From: Paroedura picta
Taxonomy: Eukaryota; Chordata; Lepidosauria; Squamata; Gekkonidae
Direction: 5' to 3'
Length of the DNA stretch: 64,000 nucleotides
Assembly: GCF_049243985.1 (NCBI RefSeq)
Contig: NC_135373.1
Location: 93,491,213 to 93,555,212 of the forward strand
The notes beneath the pieces were generated by a model. It was not told the DNA's origin and did no database searches. It saw only the letters and a list, made by a program, of their open reading frames with translations. Positions 1-15,200 of this stretch are shown here, piece by piece (position 1 is the stretch's first letter; each line of letters opens with the position of its first letter). The translations under genes were made by a program, and so were the position numbers.

Positions 1-1225
1 CAGTGTTGTGAACCTCCGTCCATAGTTCTTCAGGCACTCTGTCTATCAGATCTAATTCCTTAAATCTATTTGTCACCTCTACTGTATATTCGTCGGGGAT
101 ATTATTTAGTTCATACCTGAGTGGCCTTGTGCTTTCCCCTACTTTCTTCAATTTAAGCCTAAATTTTGCAACAAGAAGCTGATGATCTGAACCACAATCA
201 GCTCCTGGTCTTGTTTTTACTGACTGTATAGAACTTCTCCATCTTTGGCTGCAGAGCACATAGTCAATCTGATTTCTGTGTTGATAGTCTGGTGATGTCC
301 ATGTGTAGAGTCGTCTCTTGGGTTGTTGGAAAAGAGTGTTTGCTATGACCATTGTATTCTCTTGACAAAATTCTACCAGCCTGTGCCCTGCTTCATTTTG
401 TACTCAAGGCCAAACTTAGCTGTTATCCTGGTTATCTTTTGGCTTCCTACTTTAGCATTCCAATCCCCCATGATGATAAGCACATCATTTTTTGGCATTG
501 CATCTAGAAGGTGTTGTAGGGCTTCATAGAACTGGTCAGCTTCATCCTCTTCAGCAGCAGCGGTTGGGGCATAGACATGGATAACTGTGATGTTCAATGG
601 TTTGCCTTGGATTCGAACTGAGATCATTCTGTTATTTTGGGGATTGTATCCCAAGACTGCTTTTCCTACTCTCTTATTGATTATGAAGGCTACTCCATTT
701 CTTCTGCAAGATTCTTGTCCACAGTAGTATACCTGATGGTCATCTGAATTAAATTCACCCATTCCTGTCCATTTGAGTTCACTGATTCCTAAAATGTCGA
801 TGTTCAGTTTTGTCATCTCTTGTTTAACCATGCCCAGCTTGCCTTGATTCATGGATCTGACGTTCCAGGTTCCTATGGAATAAAAATCTTTACAGCATCG
901 GATTGTCTTTTCGCCACCAGTTACTTCCACAACTGAGCGTCCTTTTGGCTTTGGCCCAGTTGCTTCATTCATTCTGGCGCTACATATTGGACACCTTCCG
1001 ACCTGAGGGGCTCATCTTCCGGTGTCATATTATTTTGCCTTTTGAACTTGTCCATTGGGTTTTCATGGCAAAGATACTGGAGTGGTTTGCCATTTCCTTC
1101 TCCAGTGATCACCTTTTGTCAGAGCTCTCAGCTATGACCTGTCCATCTTGGGTGGTCCTGCACGGCACAGCTCATAGCTTCACTGAGCTACGCAAGCCCC
1201 CTTGCCACGACAAGGCAACGATCCT
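1..1225 (-). mobile_element. BovB (RTE-clade) LINE, 5' part with endonuclease domain
   Basis: The minus strand reads as the 5' half of a BovB non-LTR retrotransposon that continues past the left edge. An open frame at 373-972 encodes an APE-type endonuclease. Its motifs are TWNVRS, the catalytic-Glu block ISELKWTG, HVYAPT and GDWNAKVG, in the normal order. Positions 973-1225 match the BovB 5' region. The endonuclease frame is uninterrupted over about 200 codons, so the copy is not very old. The reverse transcriptase lies outside or is lost. The family assignment comes from motif recognition, not a database search. Confidence 0.9.
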
Positions 1226-1840
1226 TGAAGGGGGGGAAGGGGCCATACAGGCCCTCTAGTCTAACCCCTTGCTCAATGCAGGATCAGCTTAAAGCAGCCA
1301 GGATAAGTATCTGTTCAGCTGCTGCTTGAAGACTGCTAGTGAGGGGGAGTTCACCACCTCCTTAGGCAGTTGATTCCACTGCTGAACTATTCTGACTGTG
1401 AACATTTTTTCCTAATGTCTAGCTGGTACCATTATACATGTAGTTTAAAACAGTGGTCCCCAACCTTTCTGAGGTTGGGGACCGGTAGGGCATTGGGGTG
1501 CGGCCCGCGGCCTGTGCCCGCGCGGGCCACGCCCATGCATGGCCCGCGCCCACGGGCTGCGCCCGTGCATCGGGCCGCGCCAGCGGGCTGCGCCCCCGCA
1601 TTGGGCCCCGATTCCCTCTCCCTGCCTTGCCGCAGTAAGAAGCTTCCCGGGCCGCAAGCTTGCGGCCTGGGAAGTTTTTTTTACTGCGGGGGAGGCGGGG
1701 AGAGGGAGCCACGGCCCGGCACCGGGCCGCAGCCCGCAGGTTGGGGACCACTGGTTTAAAACGATTACTGTGGGTCCTATTCTCTGCTGCCTACAGGAAC
1801 TTGTCCTTCCCTTTCTCAGAAGGGTGGTTTAGAAATTTTA
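1226..1840 (-). mobile_element. CR1 LINE 3' fragment, split by a hAT element
   Basis: The stretch 1226-1442 carries the familiar CR1 3'-region wording (a block like GGCCATCTAGTCCAACCCC, then GCAGGATCAGC), in minus orientation. It resumes after the hAT insertion at 1451-1753. A shorter relative lies at 20226-20330. The borders are approximate. Confidence 0.65.
1451..1753 (+). mobile_element. GC-rich non-autonomous hAT element, copy A
   Basis: A 303-bp element with terminal inverted repeats CAGTGGTCCCCAACC / GGTTGGGGACCACTG. It is flanked by a perfect 8-bp target duplication GTTTAAAA (1443-1450 and 1754-1761), the hallmark of hAT transposons. The interior is extremely GC-rich and holds a second palindrome around the AAGCTT sites near 1640-1685. 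There is no transposase. It sits inside the CR1 fragment, so it is younger than that. Related copies are at 16897 and 38052. Confidence 0.9.
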
Positions 1841-1849
1841 TTACTATTA

Positions 1850-2995
1850 CTATTAGTCAAGTCAGATTTTATTGCATGTAGCCATAGGCCATTACAATAC
1901 AAAAGGAAAATATAAAAGAATGTAAAACATTTCAAATCAGTAATAAAAACGCAAATAAGAGAATGTGCAATCTCAGACAACAATCACTTAACATCATAAA
2001 AACATTTCCAGACAATATATGTCCACCTATCCTATAGCTCCTCTAGGTACTTGCTCTCTGTAGCACTACTCTGGGCCTTATTTTCTTTGCTGCAAGGGCA
2101 AATAATGACATTTTGTTAGAAACAAATGAATTAGTATCTGCTAACAAAAACACAAGTTTTTCCTGATCGGATTTATCATTTAGCCCATCTAGTAGGCCAG
2201 CAAGAAATTTGGCCCTAGGATCTGTATACAATGGGCAAGTGAGAATGTAATGTGGGAGATCCTCCAGCCACAAATACAGAAGCATTGATCTTTTGGTGTT
2301 TTATGGTATCGCCCACTCAGTACAGCTGTTGGCATTGTTTGAAATCGCATGGAGGTAAAAGCTACTCTGAGACTATGAGTTGAAAGATAGACTAAATAGG
2401 AAGATCTCAAATGATTTGTTTTGAATAGTTTGTACCAGGGTGAACTTTTAGATTGCAGGATTAATGATCTATCAATCAAGGCATCTGAGATAAATACCCA
2501 GTCTCTGAGTTGGTTATTATCTCCTGAAGAGTTTAACAGGTCATCTGGGATGGAATAACGTGAAAAAATGTTGTTTAAAAGTTTGGAGCGAGAAGGATCT
2601 TTGGCCAACAAAAAGCTTAAAAGATTGTTCACTAAGTAAATTTGAACTTGATGTTCCATGCTTCCATTTCTTCCATACTTTTACAATGGCCAAATGTATG
2701 CGAGCCCTAATTGAGGACAGGCCAGTTTCTGCTCTCATAAGAGCTGCTGATGTCCCCTTTGGAAGGACTAAGATACGCCTGAGAAAAAGATTTTGAATAG
2801 TTTCTAAGCTGGTAATAACCCCAGATTTCAGCAGCGTACAAGAGGTGAGGGATGATCTTGCTAGTAAATAGTTTCAGGGCTGGGTCTATAAGATGTCCTC
2901 CCTTTGTGTAGTAGAATTGCAGAATAGACCCAACTAACCTCAGTGCAGAGGACTTGATGGTTTCTAGGTGTGCATTCCAATTATATTCTATTAAA
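1850..2995 (-). mobile_element. LINE 3' part, possibly Vingi/I-group
   Basis: Several overlapping minus-strand frames (2043-2285, 2189-2659, 2541-2738, 2707-3003) read as the C-terminal part of a non-LTR retrotransposon polyprotein. It includes a block like LLYAAEIWG after the reverse transcriptase and a Cys-rich end (CFCICG, then EDLPHYILTCPLY). Frame changes between the blocks show decay. A related block is found on the plus strand at 49258-49990. It is neither BovB nor CR1; the name Vingi is a guess from the tail and layout. Confidence 0.6.
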
Positions 2996-3790
2996 GAGAG
3001 CAATTATGTCCCCTCTCAACCTCCTCTTCTCCAGGCTGAATATTCCCAAGTTCTTCATCATCCTTATTGCTCTCCTCTGTACCCTCTCAATTTTTCCGGA
3101 GTCCTTTTTGAAGTGAGGCCTCTGGAACTGCACACAGTACTCCAGGGAGGTCTAACCCTAACCATATACAGCAGGACTGTGACATGTTTTGATTTTGATG
3201 TGATGTATCTGTTGATACAGGCAGATAGGCGTCTTCTATCCAGGCTGAACAGACCAAGCACTCCCAACCTTTCCTCATACATCTCAGTCTCCAAACCCCT
3301 CACCATTTTTGTTGCCCTCCTCTGGACATGCTCATTTGAGGTCTAACCAGAGCAGGGTAAAGAGGTACCATCACCTTGCATGATCTGGACACTATACTCC
3401 TTTTGATACAGCCCAATGTCCCATTTGCCTTTTTAGGCACCAACTCACACTGCTGACCCCATATGTATGGTCAAGTAGACGCATGTGTATAGTCTACTAA
3501 GATCTCTAGATCCTTTTCACACATACTACTTACTGCCAAGACTGGTCTTCCCCATCCTATAATGATGCATTTGATTTTTCCTACCTAAATGAAGAACTTT
3601 ACATTTATCTGTATTGAAATTCATTTTAGTCCAGTTTGCCAGTAAGTCAAGACCGTCCTGTATTCTGATTCTGACTTCTGCTCTGTTCGCTACCCCTCCC
3701 AGTTTAGTATCACTTGCAAATTTAATAAGCATCCCCTCTGTTCCTTCATCCAAATAGATCCCTGAGGCACTCCACTCATCACTCCTCTCC
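2996..3790 (-). mobile_element. CR1 LINE, 3' half (left of inserted LTR)
   Basis: Minus-strand CR1. The C-terminal reverse-transcriptase block with the ILANWTKMNFN/KCKVLHLG type motif (frame 3526-3753) is followed by CR1 3' untranslated sequence down to about 2996. The element is split at 3790 by a solo LTR and continues at 4286. Confidence 0.8.
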
Positions 3791-4285
3791 TGTCAGGGAT
3801 CAGGCTCAGCCAGGCTAGTAGGTCCATAATAAAGGAGAGTCCAGAATTCCAAAGCAGTTGAAAATCCAAAAGACAGCTTTATTAAACAGACAGTACAAAG
3901 TGCAACAGCGTGCCAAGACCCATTGAGCAAAGGTCTTGGTAGATACAAAGGCACAATAGGCTTTTGGTGATTATTATAGGAGTCACCCCGTAAGGGCAGG
4001 GGGCTTTGAGATTAGGCGGGAAAGCAAAAGATACCAAGAGCTGCAAGGTTTCCCATCCCGGGCCAGATGGCTCGGCTTTGATCCTAACAGTTACATTTTT
4101 GTTTCATCTCCACTGGCTGGACAAGGCCATAGGACGAGATAGTGGTTGGGGCCCTGTTGGGAACTTCAGTGGAATGCAGAGGAGGCCAGGAACCAGGGAA
4201 GGATATATGGTTTTATAGTGCTTGGCCTGGGAGACCTTATGGAAAGCAGGGCATGGCAGGGGGGCATGAATCAGGGTTCATGACA
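3791..4285 (-). mobile_element. Solo LTR of an endogenous LTR element (fossil), copy 1
   Basis: A 495-bp sequence starting TGTCAGGGATCAGGCT and ending TTCATGACA, so TG...CA termini with a 5-bp inverted TGTCA/TGACA. It is flanked by a perfect 5-bp target duplication TCTCC (3786-3790, 4286-4290). A polyadenylation signal on the minus strand sets the orientation. No internal region remains. The 5-bp duplication suits ERV3-like or Gypsy-like elements; the family is not identified. It inserted into an already resident CR1. A relative is at 26446-26970. Confidence 0.85.
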
Positions 4286-5225
4286 TCTCCAAGAGGATGA
4301 TGAACCATTAATAAGCATTCTTTGGGTGCGATCTGTCAACCAGTTATCAATCCACCTAACAGTAATAGGATCCATACTGCATTTTACTGACTTGTCAACA
4401 AGAATATTATGTGGAACCTTATCAAAAGCTTTATTGAAATTGAAGTAAATATTCACAGTATTCCCTGATCCAGCAAGGTAGTAACTTTCTCAAAAAAAGA
4501 GATAAGGTTAGTCTGACATGACTTGTTTTTGAGAAAGCCATGCTCTCTCTTAGTAATCACAGGCATCTGCTTTAGCTGCTCAAGGACCAAGTGTTTGATT
4601 TGTTCTAAAATTTTGCCTGCTATAGATGTCAAACTGATGGGTTGGTAGTTACCTGGGTCTTCCTTTTTCCCCTTCTTGAAGTTGGGGATATTTGCCCGCC
4701 TCCAATCTTCTGGCACTTCACCTGTTCTCCAAGAATTGTCAAAAATAATGGATAGAGGTTCAGGAATTACATCTTCAAGTTCTTTCAGTACCCTTGAATG
4801 CAACTCATCTGGTCCTGAGGACTTAATTTCATTTAAGGAATCTGGGTGTTTATGAACTAGCCCTACTGTGATCCTAGGCTGCAACTCTCATCCCTCATAA
4901 TGTGATATGATTTTGCCACATTGAGCACTATTTCCCTTACAAGAGAAGACTGAGGAGAAGTAGGAACTGAGCAGTTCAGCCCTTTCTCTATCACCTGTTA
5001 CAATATTACTTTCTTGTCCCAACAGTGGTCCTACTATGTCCTTACTCTTTCTTGCTTTAGAGATAACTAAAGAACCCTTTTTGTTGTGTTCAGCATTTCT
5101 TGCTAAGTGAAGCTTATATTGAGCTCTATCTTTTCTAATACTCTCCCTATGAGCATTGTATATTTGATTGGCTCCTGCATCTTACTTCTACACCCACTTC
5201 TCTGAATTGGCAGGTCACTACTTCT
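4286..5225 (-). mobile_element. CR1 LINE, reverse transcriptase region (right of inserted LTR)
   Basis: Continuation of the CR1 at 2996-3790. The minus frame at 4453-4884 carries typical CR1 RT signatures: SSGPDELHSRVLKEL, WRRANIPNFKKG, NYQPISLTSIAGKILE. The frame at 4271-4456 adds FNKAFDKVPHNIL. Frames are disrupted, so it is inactive. Sequence to about 5225 fits the upstream RT linker. At 5230-5290 a short hAT-like fragment follows, similar to the left end of the element at 39290. Confidence 0.85.
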
Positions 5226-5398
5226 GAGGTTCTTCGAAGCCTGAAAAATATTTCAGGGGTTCTTCCATGGTTAAAAAGTTGGAAAAGGTTGATTTAATTG
5301 CTGATCTGATACTTAACACAATACAGACCTTTGCCCATGTACATTTTCCATGTATGTCTGATCACATTTAAATGCAAATACGGTATCTAAGCCTAATA

Positions 5399-5485
5399 AA
5401 GTAGCACCTTTAAGACCAACAAAGATTTATTCAAGGTATGACCTTTCAAGTGCAAGCACTCTTTGTCAGGCTATCTAAGCCTGTT
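5399..5485 (-). mobile_element. Penelope-like element arm, truncated
   Basis: Minus-strand match to the shared arm sequence of the elements at 40645 and 52083 (AGTAGCACCTTTAAGACC on the plus strand, then a hairpin GTGCAAGCAC). Only one arm is present. Confidence 0.6.
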
Positions 5486-5587
5486 CATGTATTAGTGCAC
5501 CTATATAATATTTCGATTGCTCTGTGCTGATGTTCACCATATTAAAGGGTCATCACACAAGGAAAGTGCATTTAAAAAGCCTCTACA

Positions 5588-5670
5588 CATTCATTCATTC
5601 ATTCATTCATTCATTCATTCATTCATTCATTCATTCATTCATTCATTCATTCATTCATTCATTCATTCAT
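5588..5670. repeat. (TTCA)n microsatellite
   Basis: About 20 uninterrupted copies of a TTCA tetranucleotide. Confidence 0.98.
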
Positions 5671-5778
5671 AATTTAACTTCTATCCCGCCACACCACAGA
5701 ATGTGGTGGAAGAGCTCTGGATTTCAGATGACTTGTGAGGCATCATCATCATCATATATAATATTTCAGTGCTCTCCC

Positions 5779-5959
5779 TAGGGTTGTTAACCTCCAGGTG
5801 GAATCTGGAATTACATCTGATCTCCAGGCTACAGAGATCAATTCTCCTGGAGAAAATGGCAGCTTTGGAAGATGGACTAATGGCATCACATCACTGCCCA
5901 GCTCCTTTGATTCCCCGAGCTCCATTACCCAATCTCCCAGTCCAGAGTTGGCAAACCTA
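5779..5959. mobile_element. Short hAT-type element with 8-bp target duplication
   Basis: The termini TAGGGTTGTTAAC and (G)TTGGCAAACCTA are imperfect inverted repeats. The flanking GCTCTCCC at 5771-5778 and 5960-5967 is a perfect 8-bp duplication, which points to hAT. There is no coding capacity. A similar left end (AGGGTTGCCAACTC) starts near 49085. Confidence 0.8.
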
Positions 5960-6849
5960 GCTCTCCCATATAAAAACTTTTGAGTGATGACTGCAGTGTT
6001 ATAGAATATCTTTAGGATAATGTGAAAGGTTTCCATACATCTCGCAGTGGTACAAAATGATGTCCCTGACTTGCAAACTGCTTTAGCTGAACATGATGCA
6101 GTTTTAATTATTAGCATGGTATTGTTTTGAGGGAGAGCTATGTTTTCACATCTCATGAAAATTTTTAGTATTCTCTATTTTTTGTTATCTGTGAATCAGA
6201 TTGTTTTGTAAGCTACCATGGCCTGTTGTGGTTGGCTGGAAAAGCTGCATATATATATTTTAATAAATTGGAGCTTTTAATTACACTGGGAGGAGTTAAC
6301 AGCAGCAACTCCGTATTCTAGTAGTAGTATTCTAGATTTGCTGGAGTTTGTGGAAATGTACTCATTTTTATTTGTGGTTATATCTTGAAAAAGATTTCAG
6401 GCATCAGGACTGGAAAAAAACCGAAACGTTTGGATTACTATTTTTTTCTTTTAATGTTCATTTGCCTGTGCCCTCCTTCATTTGCCCGTGGCTTCCTTTA
6501 CTGCAGCAAAGGCTGTACTGGGTTAGTAAACAGAATTGTGGATTGGTCATACTTTTGAAAGGCTCATTTAACAGAGAAATTGACTTTTGGATGAATGATT
6601 TTCCGTTACTGTAAATCGGAAGTTCCGTTTTGTAAACGCCAAAAGACAGTAACACGTTGCGAAATAATCCAGTTATCGGTTTTTGTGTTTATGGATCTCT
6701 CCGTTCCCTGGTGTATAAAAACGATCGTCGGCTTCGTCCTTAACCTACGTCCCGTCTTCAGGGCACCGTAGAGCTCAGAACCAACAAGCCCACCTCTAGC
6801 TATTCAGCGGCGAGAGCCCAGACGGACAAGCCACGCCTTTCCTTTCAGC

Positions 6850-10125
<3,276 letters not shown>

Positions 10126-10291
10126 ACTATTTTGGGGAAACATTTTTAAAAGGTGTTCAATTTTTCTTAAAAAAAAAATTAAAATGTCATGTTTGAATCC
10201 ATGTTTGAGTCCATTTGTAAATGAGCCTGCGTACTGTCTCTGGTGGTTGGAAAAGTTAAATAGTTTTGTTGAAGGAAAACATTCACTATGA

Positions 10292-10297
10292 AATAAA
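10292..10297 (+). terminator. SNRPF: SNRPF polyadenylation signal
   Basis: Canonical AATAAA 167 nt after the stop codon. The mature 3' end would fall about 15-25 nt later. Confidence 0.8.
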
Positions 10298-10315
10298 GGT
10301 ACCATTTCACTGTTC

Positions 10316-11670
10316 TTAATGTTAATATGCTTATGTTAGGTTAAGAACTTTTAGTCTTAAAAGCAAACTGGGTGAGATTTCCCCATCTCCGTTTCCTTTC
10401 AATATTTGCTGAACTTGAGTTATGAGCATCGTTGAATACAGAAACTCTCTCTACAAGGAATGTCATGTGATGGAAGTTCAACTGAAATAGTAGTCATCTT
10501 CAGTCCTTGTAGTGTCATTTACAACTTGTTCCTTTCCATATTTAGTCTCTGGCGGTTGTGAGCGATATACCAGTTTTCTCCCCATCTAACATTGAAGGCA
10601 AATATAAACACACAACTTATTAACTTACGAATTCCAATATTCTTCCAAAATCTGTTATATAAAACTGCAATAGTTGCATGGATTCTTTGGATCACGCAGG
10701 GCATTGCCATGCTTTCTGAAAGTATAACCATAACTGTGTTCACTGAAGTGCAAGTTTTGTTCAGTTGAGTGTGGCTGGCTCCTTGGTGAGTCTAGTAGTG
10801 CAACTTCAGATTCATCTTATTTATGCACAGAGATCATCATTTTGTTTGTCAATGTTGTTATTGTTATGTGCGAAGTCGTGTCCGACCCATCGCGACCCCA
10901 TGGACAATGATCCCCCAGGCCTTCCTGTCCTCTACCATTCCCCGGAGTCCATTTTTTTTGTTTGTCAATATCAGGTTCTATTTAAATTGTGTTTTATATA
11001 TAGGATGGGCCATTCAATGAACAATAGAATAGAAATTAGACTTATAGAGCCAACCAAAAATTTACAGTACTTAACAGCAAAGCATGTTGGCATTTAAGCC
11101 TTATTTTTAAAACTGTCAAATAAAAACCCCAAGCATAGCCCTTATAGGCCATCTATTACTATTCTGTGCTTCAGAAACTACCCCAAGTTAACCAATGAGG
11201 GCTAAGAAACAATAGAAATGTTAAAGCAGTTTGTCATCTTCACTTACACTGTAATACTTGTTTTGAGTGCTGCCAGAAATGGACTATATTGGCAAATGGG
11301 GATGTTATTTTAAATATAATAGCAGGTAGAAAATAGTCTTTAGCAAGCTGTGGGTACGGGGCCCCATAAGCACTTAACAAGTACAAATAAAGATTTGATT
11401 TTTTCCTCTAAAAAGTGTTGGAAGACATAGAAATTCTATTCCAGTTGTCAACTGGAGCCAACAAGTGATATCGCTCTATTAGGGTTTTGGGGGGGATGGG
11501 GGACGGAGATGGGAGTCAGTTAATTTTTACTAGTTGCCTGTTTTTGTTTGTTTGTTTTTTGGTAAGTAGACTTCAGTTTGACAAGCCATGGAAATGTTTA
11601 TGTTTGCTGTATGTAGGGACTCTCGGGTAAGTTTGTTTCCGTTCAGTTAAGTTTTGAGTATAAAACTACT
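10316..11670. other. Gap between the 3' ends of SNRPF and CCDC38
   Basis: The two genes converge here. Apart from the 102-bp BovB piece at 10854, I see no repeat or coding signal. The right part is probably CCDC38 3' untranslated sequence or beyond. Confidence 0.6.
10854..10955 (-). mobile_element. Tiny 5'-truncated BovB copy with 14-bp target duplication
   Basis: Matches the extreme 3' end of the BovB at 53069 (ATGTGCGAAGTCGTGTCCGA). The direct repeat TTTTGTTTGTCAAT flanks it perfectly at 10840-10853 and 10956-10969, so it is a full retrotransposition event truncated after about 100 nt. Confidence 0.9.
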
Positions 11671-11673
11671 GCA

Positions 11674-11679
11674 TTTATT
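11674..11679 (-). terminator. CCDC38: Candidate CCDC38 polyadenylation signal
   Basis: AATAAA on the minus strand about 490 nt past the CCDC38 stop codon. Position fits, but there is no independent support. Confidence 0.35.
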
Positions 11680-12170
11680 TGTTAGAGAAAGAAAGCATAA
11701 ATCACCCAAACAGCCCCATGCATAAATCTTATTAAAAGATGCAAGAAGCATATTTCTGCACTCTTCACTGTAAGTCATGCTTCTTCATGTGTCTACTTAT
11801 CTGAAGGGAAGATATATTCTATATCAGCTAAATCCTGCAGCACAATTCACTTATTTCAATCAGCATTTGAATGAATTCTGGATGATGAACCAGACTTAAG
11901 ACACAACTAGTTTTTCCCTGCTGATCTATACTATATTATCATGCAGTGCTTCAGGCAAGATTGTCCCGTAGTCAGAACAGCAAGCACAGTTAAAGGTGCT
12001 ATTAGGAGTTATGTTACTGTAGTGGAAGGTCATACATGCATAACATCTAGCATATGTTGTGACTGTAAATAGTGCCCATTAGTCAATTGGATTTACATCT
12101 GCAAAAATCTGAGCAAGGCCACAGTTACATTGGACTGGGCTGGAGGGTTAAAATCGATAGCTGAATATCT

Positions 12171-12285
12171 TTAAAATTCACCACAACTAACCCTTTTCTT
12201 TGGAGCTGCAATTGCTCTTTTCAGAGCAAGCTTCACTCTTTTCTCCTGAGCTTTCTTCAGTTCTTCCAATTTCTCTTCACGTAAT
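12171..12285 (-). CDS. CCDC38: CCDC38 last coding exon
   Basis: 115 nt encoding LREEKLEELKKAQEKRVKLA and onward to KKRVSCGEF and TAA. Completes a split Arg codon from the previous exon. Shorter than the human C-terminus as recalled. Confidence 0.92.
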
Positions 12286-15200
12286 CTTGAAGAATTAAAC
12301 ACAAAATGGTGATTAGATTGTGACACTCGGGGATGGAGTATCAAGAAATATCCAGAAATACTATGCAAAGGATTCTTATAAAAGTAGCACAAGGGTAGGT
12401 TTTAGATCTCATAAAATCAACAGACCTAATAATTTATCAAGAGTCTGTAACTGACTACATGTTCATTGAAGTGGTAACTCTGCAAATCCCAGTGTGGTTC
12501 AGAAATAATGGTGATACTCTAGAGCTCTAGATTAAAATCCATGTTCAATCATGACAATATATATCTACAAGACTTTATGATTGGTTGTTCACTTACCTTT
12601 GCCGTCTTTCTTTCAGCCTAAGTTTTTCATTGGCTTCAATAACATCAAGGAATTCAGTTGGAATTGCTTCCAGCATTTCGCACAATTGTGAAACTCTAAT
12701 TTCTATTACTTTCAGCATTTGAAAGGTAGTCAGGCTGGATACTTCAGTTTCTTCACCACAAACTTTGTATACTTCTGCTACTTTTTTATTAAGTGTATCC
12801 AAAATTTTATCCTTATAATTGAAAAAAATAATGTCTATAAGGTGCAGCAAATGGTTGTGTTAAACAAATTCATGCCAAAGCCCATAATAAACCATTAGGA
12901 TATATCCTAGAAAAGGAAACATCCAGTTTCCAAATGTGACACTTTTATACTTCCACATACACTTGTTAAGCAAATTCATGAATGATTTCCTGAAGTCTGC
13001 AATGCAGACTGGTACAAATGATAACAATACACAGTTGAAGGTTAAATCAATCTAATGAAGGTACAAATACACATTTCTTAAACAAGTTAGCATATTTTAA
13101 CTTTCCAATAGCCCAGGCAAGCCCATTCCTGTTGGATCTTGGCAGCTAAGCTGACCCTAGCTAGTATTTAGAAGTGAGACCTCCAAGGATTTGGGTTGTA
13201 ATTCTTCCAAGGAACACTAAGGGGTCATGATGCAGAGGCAGGCAAAGGCAAATACCTCTGAATGTCCGTTGCCTGGCTGCCAGGCAATTCTTAGAACTGA
13301 TTTCAATTGCCTCTTTTCAAAAATACTTAATCTGAATATTTGCAATTCTGAAAACTGGTTTGTGAAGTAGATGTTAGGATCATGGTGCAAAACATTAGGA
13401 TTGGGGAACAGGAACAAATGCTGTTCAATTCAAAACTACATAATTTTATGTACTGTACATAATTTTAAGATTAGAAGCATTTGTAACTGCATATTTATTT
13501 AATTTTTGCATTTATATACCACTCTCCCTTGCAGCTCAGAGCAGCTTACAAAGAACATGAATTGTGTAACAAAAGTACAATATAAGATTGGTCGCTGTAT
13601 TATCAACAATGAGGCATCATCAACAATTGATACATGAATGTGATCACCTTTATTCCATTACAACAAGTGGATGTGATCTTAGATCTGTGATTTCAGATCT
13701 TAGAAGTAGAAGATTGTATACTTAAACTAGAGTCAGTTTGGGCTATCATAGCCTCTTAAGAGGTAATATAAAATTGGGTATTCTCAATATAGTTACACCA
13801 TCACCATTCTCCCTTCACTGTTTAGCTTGTAGATGCTACATCTAATCACATAATCATAGTGACACCACTAAGGGCTGACCTCTTTGTGCCATCCCCTTCC
13901 AGCTAGGTTTTTCTCATGGCATTTCCCCCATTAGTGCATTATTTGTTTGTTTGCTTGTTTGTTTATGCACCACCCTACCCAATGAGCTGGCTAGAGTGGT
14001 GTACATCATTGTCTCCACATCAACAGTTAAAGCATTCTTAAATATCAGATAAAGGCTTGGCACTAGAATAACATTTCCACAGGTGCAATGCAGAGTGTGA
14101 TTTCTTCTGTGACAGGAACAGGGTGGGGGAGGGCATTTTGGGCTCCTGACAGTAGGGGGAGGTGGGAGAATGCTAGGTCCTGGCACCTGCAGAAAGTGTT
14201 AGTCCAGATCCAGCTCAAAAATTCTCATGTCCCTACAATGGGGGACCTATTTTATTGTTATAATTATTTACACAGCTAAAAGTTACCATGGTTTCTGGAT
14301 TGTATTGTCCTGCACAAAATATTTTGGCTTTTAATGCCAGTTCATCACTTTTATCCTCCTCTTTTATGCAAGCAGCTATAACAGCATCTTTTTCATCCAT
14401 TAGACATTTTATTTTTTGTTCCCTGCCAAAAGAGAAAAAAGTGCTCAAAGTTATTAAAAGGTTTCATAATTAGTGCTATGTTTTTGGAGGCTCTTAACTT
14501 TACAGCAGCTTGCCCTACAAAGTAAGTAACTTCTGTACCTTGCAGAAAAATCAATTGAAAAGGGAATTTCCTCTTAAGGTATAGTCCTGTGGAGGCTATG
14601 CATGAAAGAGCTCATGCAGGCATAATTGTATCTGGCTAACACCTTGAGGAATGCAAGTGATTACCTTCATAAACAGATTGACAGCAAGATAAGTTAGAGA
14701 AGCATGTCTTGATTTGTTCTAATTGTGAGAAAGGAAGTTACCTTCCATGAGTCCCCTCTTCCACTGTTAAACTGCTTTGCTGGACAAGACAAGTTTGATT
14801 GAACAAAATGCGTATTAATTCTGGATAGCCCTACTCAGGATTACTCCCCAACAGTACCATTCTAAGTGCCTGTTGGTTGCAGTATGCTTATGTCTGTGGG
14901 GCACTGCTGTACACATCTTGTCATCCTGCAGATTGTAAAGGCGGGTTCGGGTTCTGCCACCTATAAACACCCTTATGCATGGCTCAGGATGCAAATTGAG
15001 TACATACATCAGGGGTAGTCAAACTGCGGCCCTCCAGATGTCCATGGACTACAATTCTCACAAGCCCCTGCCAGCATTCACTGGCATGGGCTCTTGAGAA
15101 TTGTAGTCCGTGGACATCTGGAGGGCCGCAGTTTGACTACCCCTGACATACATCATGGGCCCTCATAATCCTGGCGGCACCCACTAACTAAGCTGCATGC

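Larger units (their letters stand above)
5261..6790. other. Intergenic stretch upstream of SNRPF
   Basis: Contains a Penelope-like fragment (about 5399-5485), a TTCA microsatellite, and a 181-bp hAT-type element (5779-5959). Nothing gene-like was seen in 5960-6790; open frames there are short and carry no recognisable domain. Confidence 0.6.

Noticed and set aside
1370-1832. Overlapping open frames on both strands rich in Arg, Pro, Gly and Ala
   Set aside because: They lie in the GC-rich hAT element. High GC removes stop codons, and the same frames recur at 16842-17263 and 37934-38422 because the element recurs.
5588-5670. CRISPR-like array or coding repeat (IHSF repeats in translation)
   Set aside because: A plain TTCA microsatellite. 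No spacers; the repeated peptide is an artefact.
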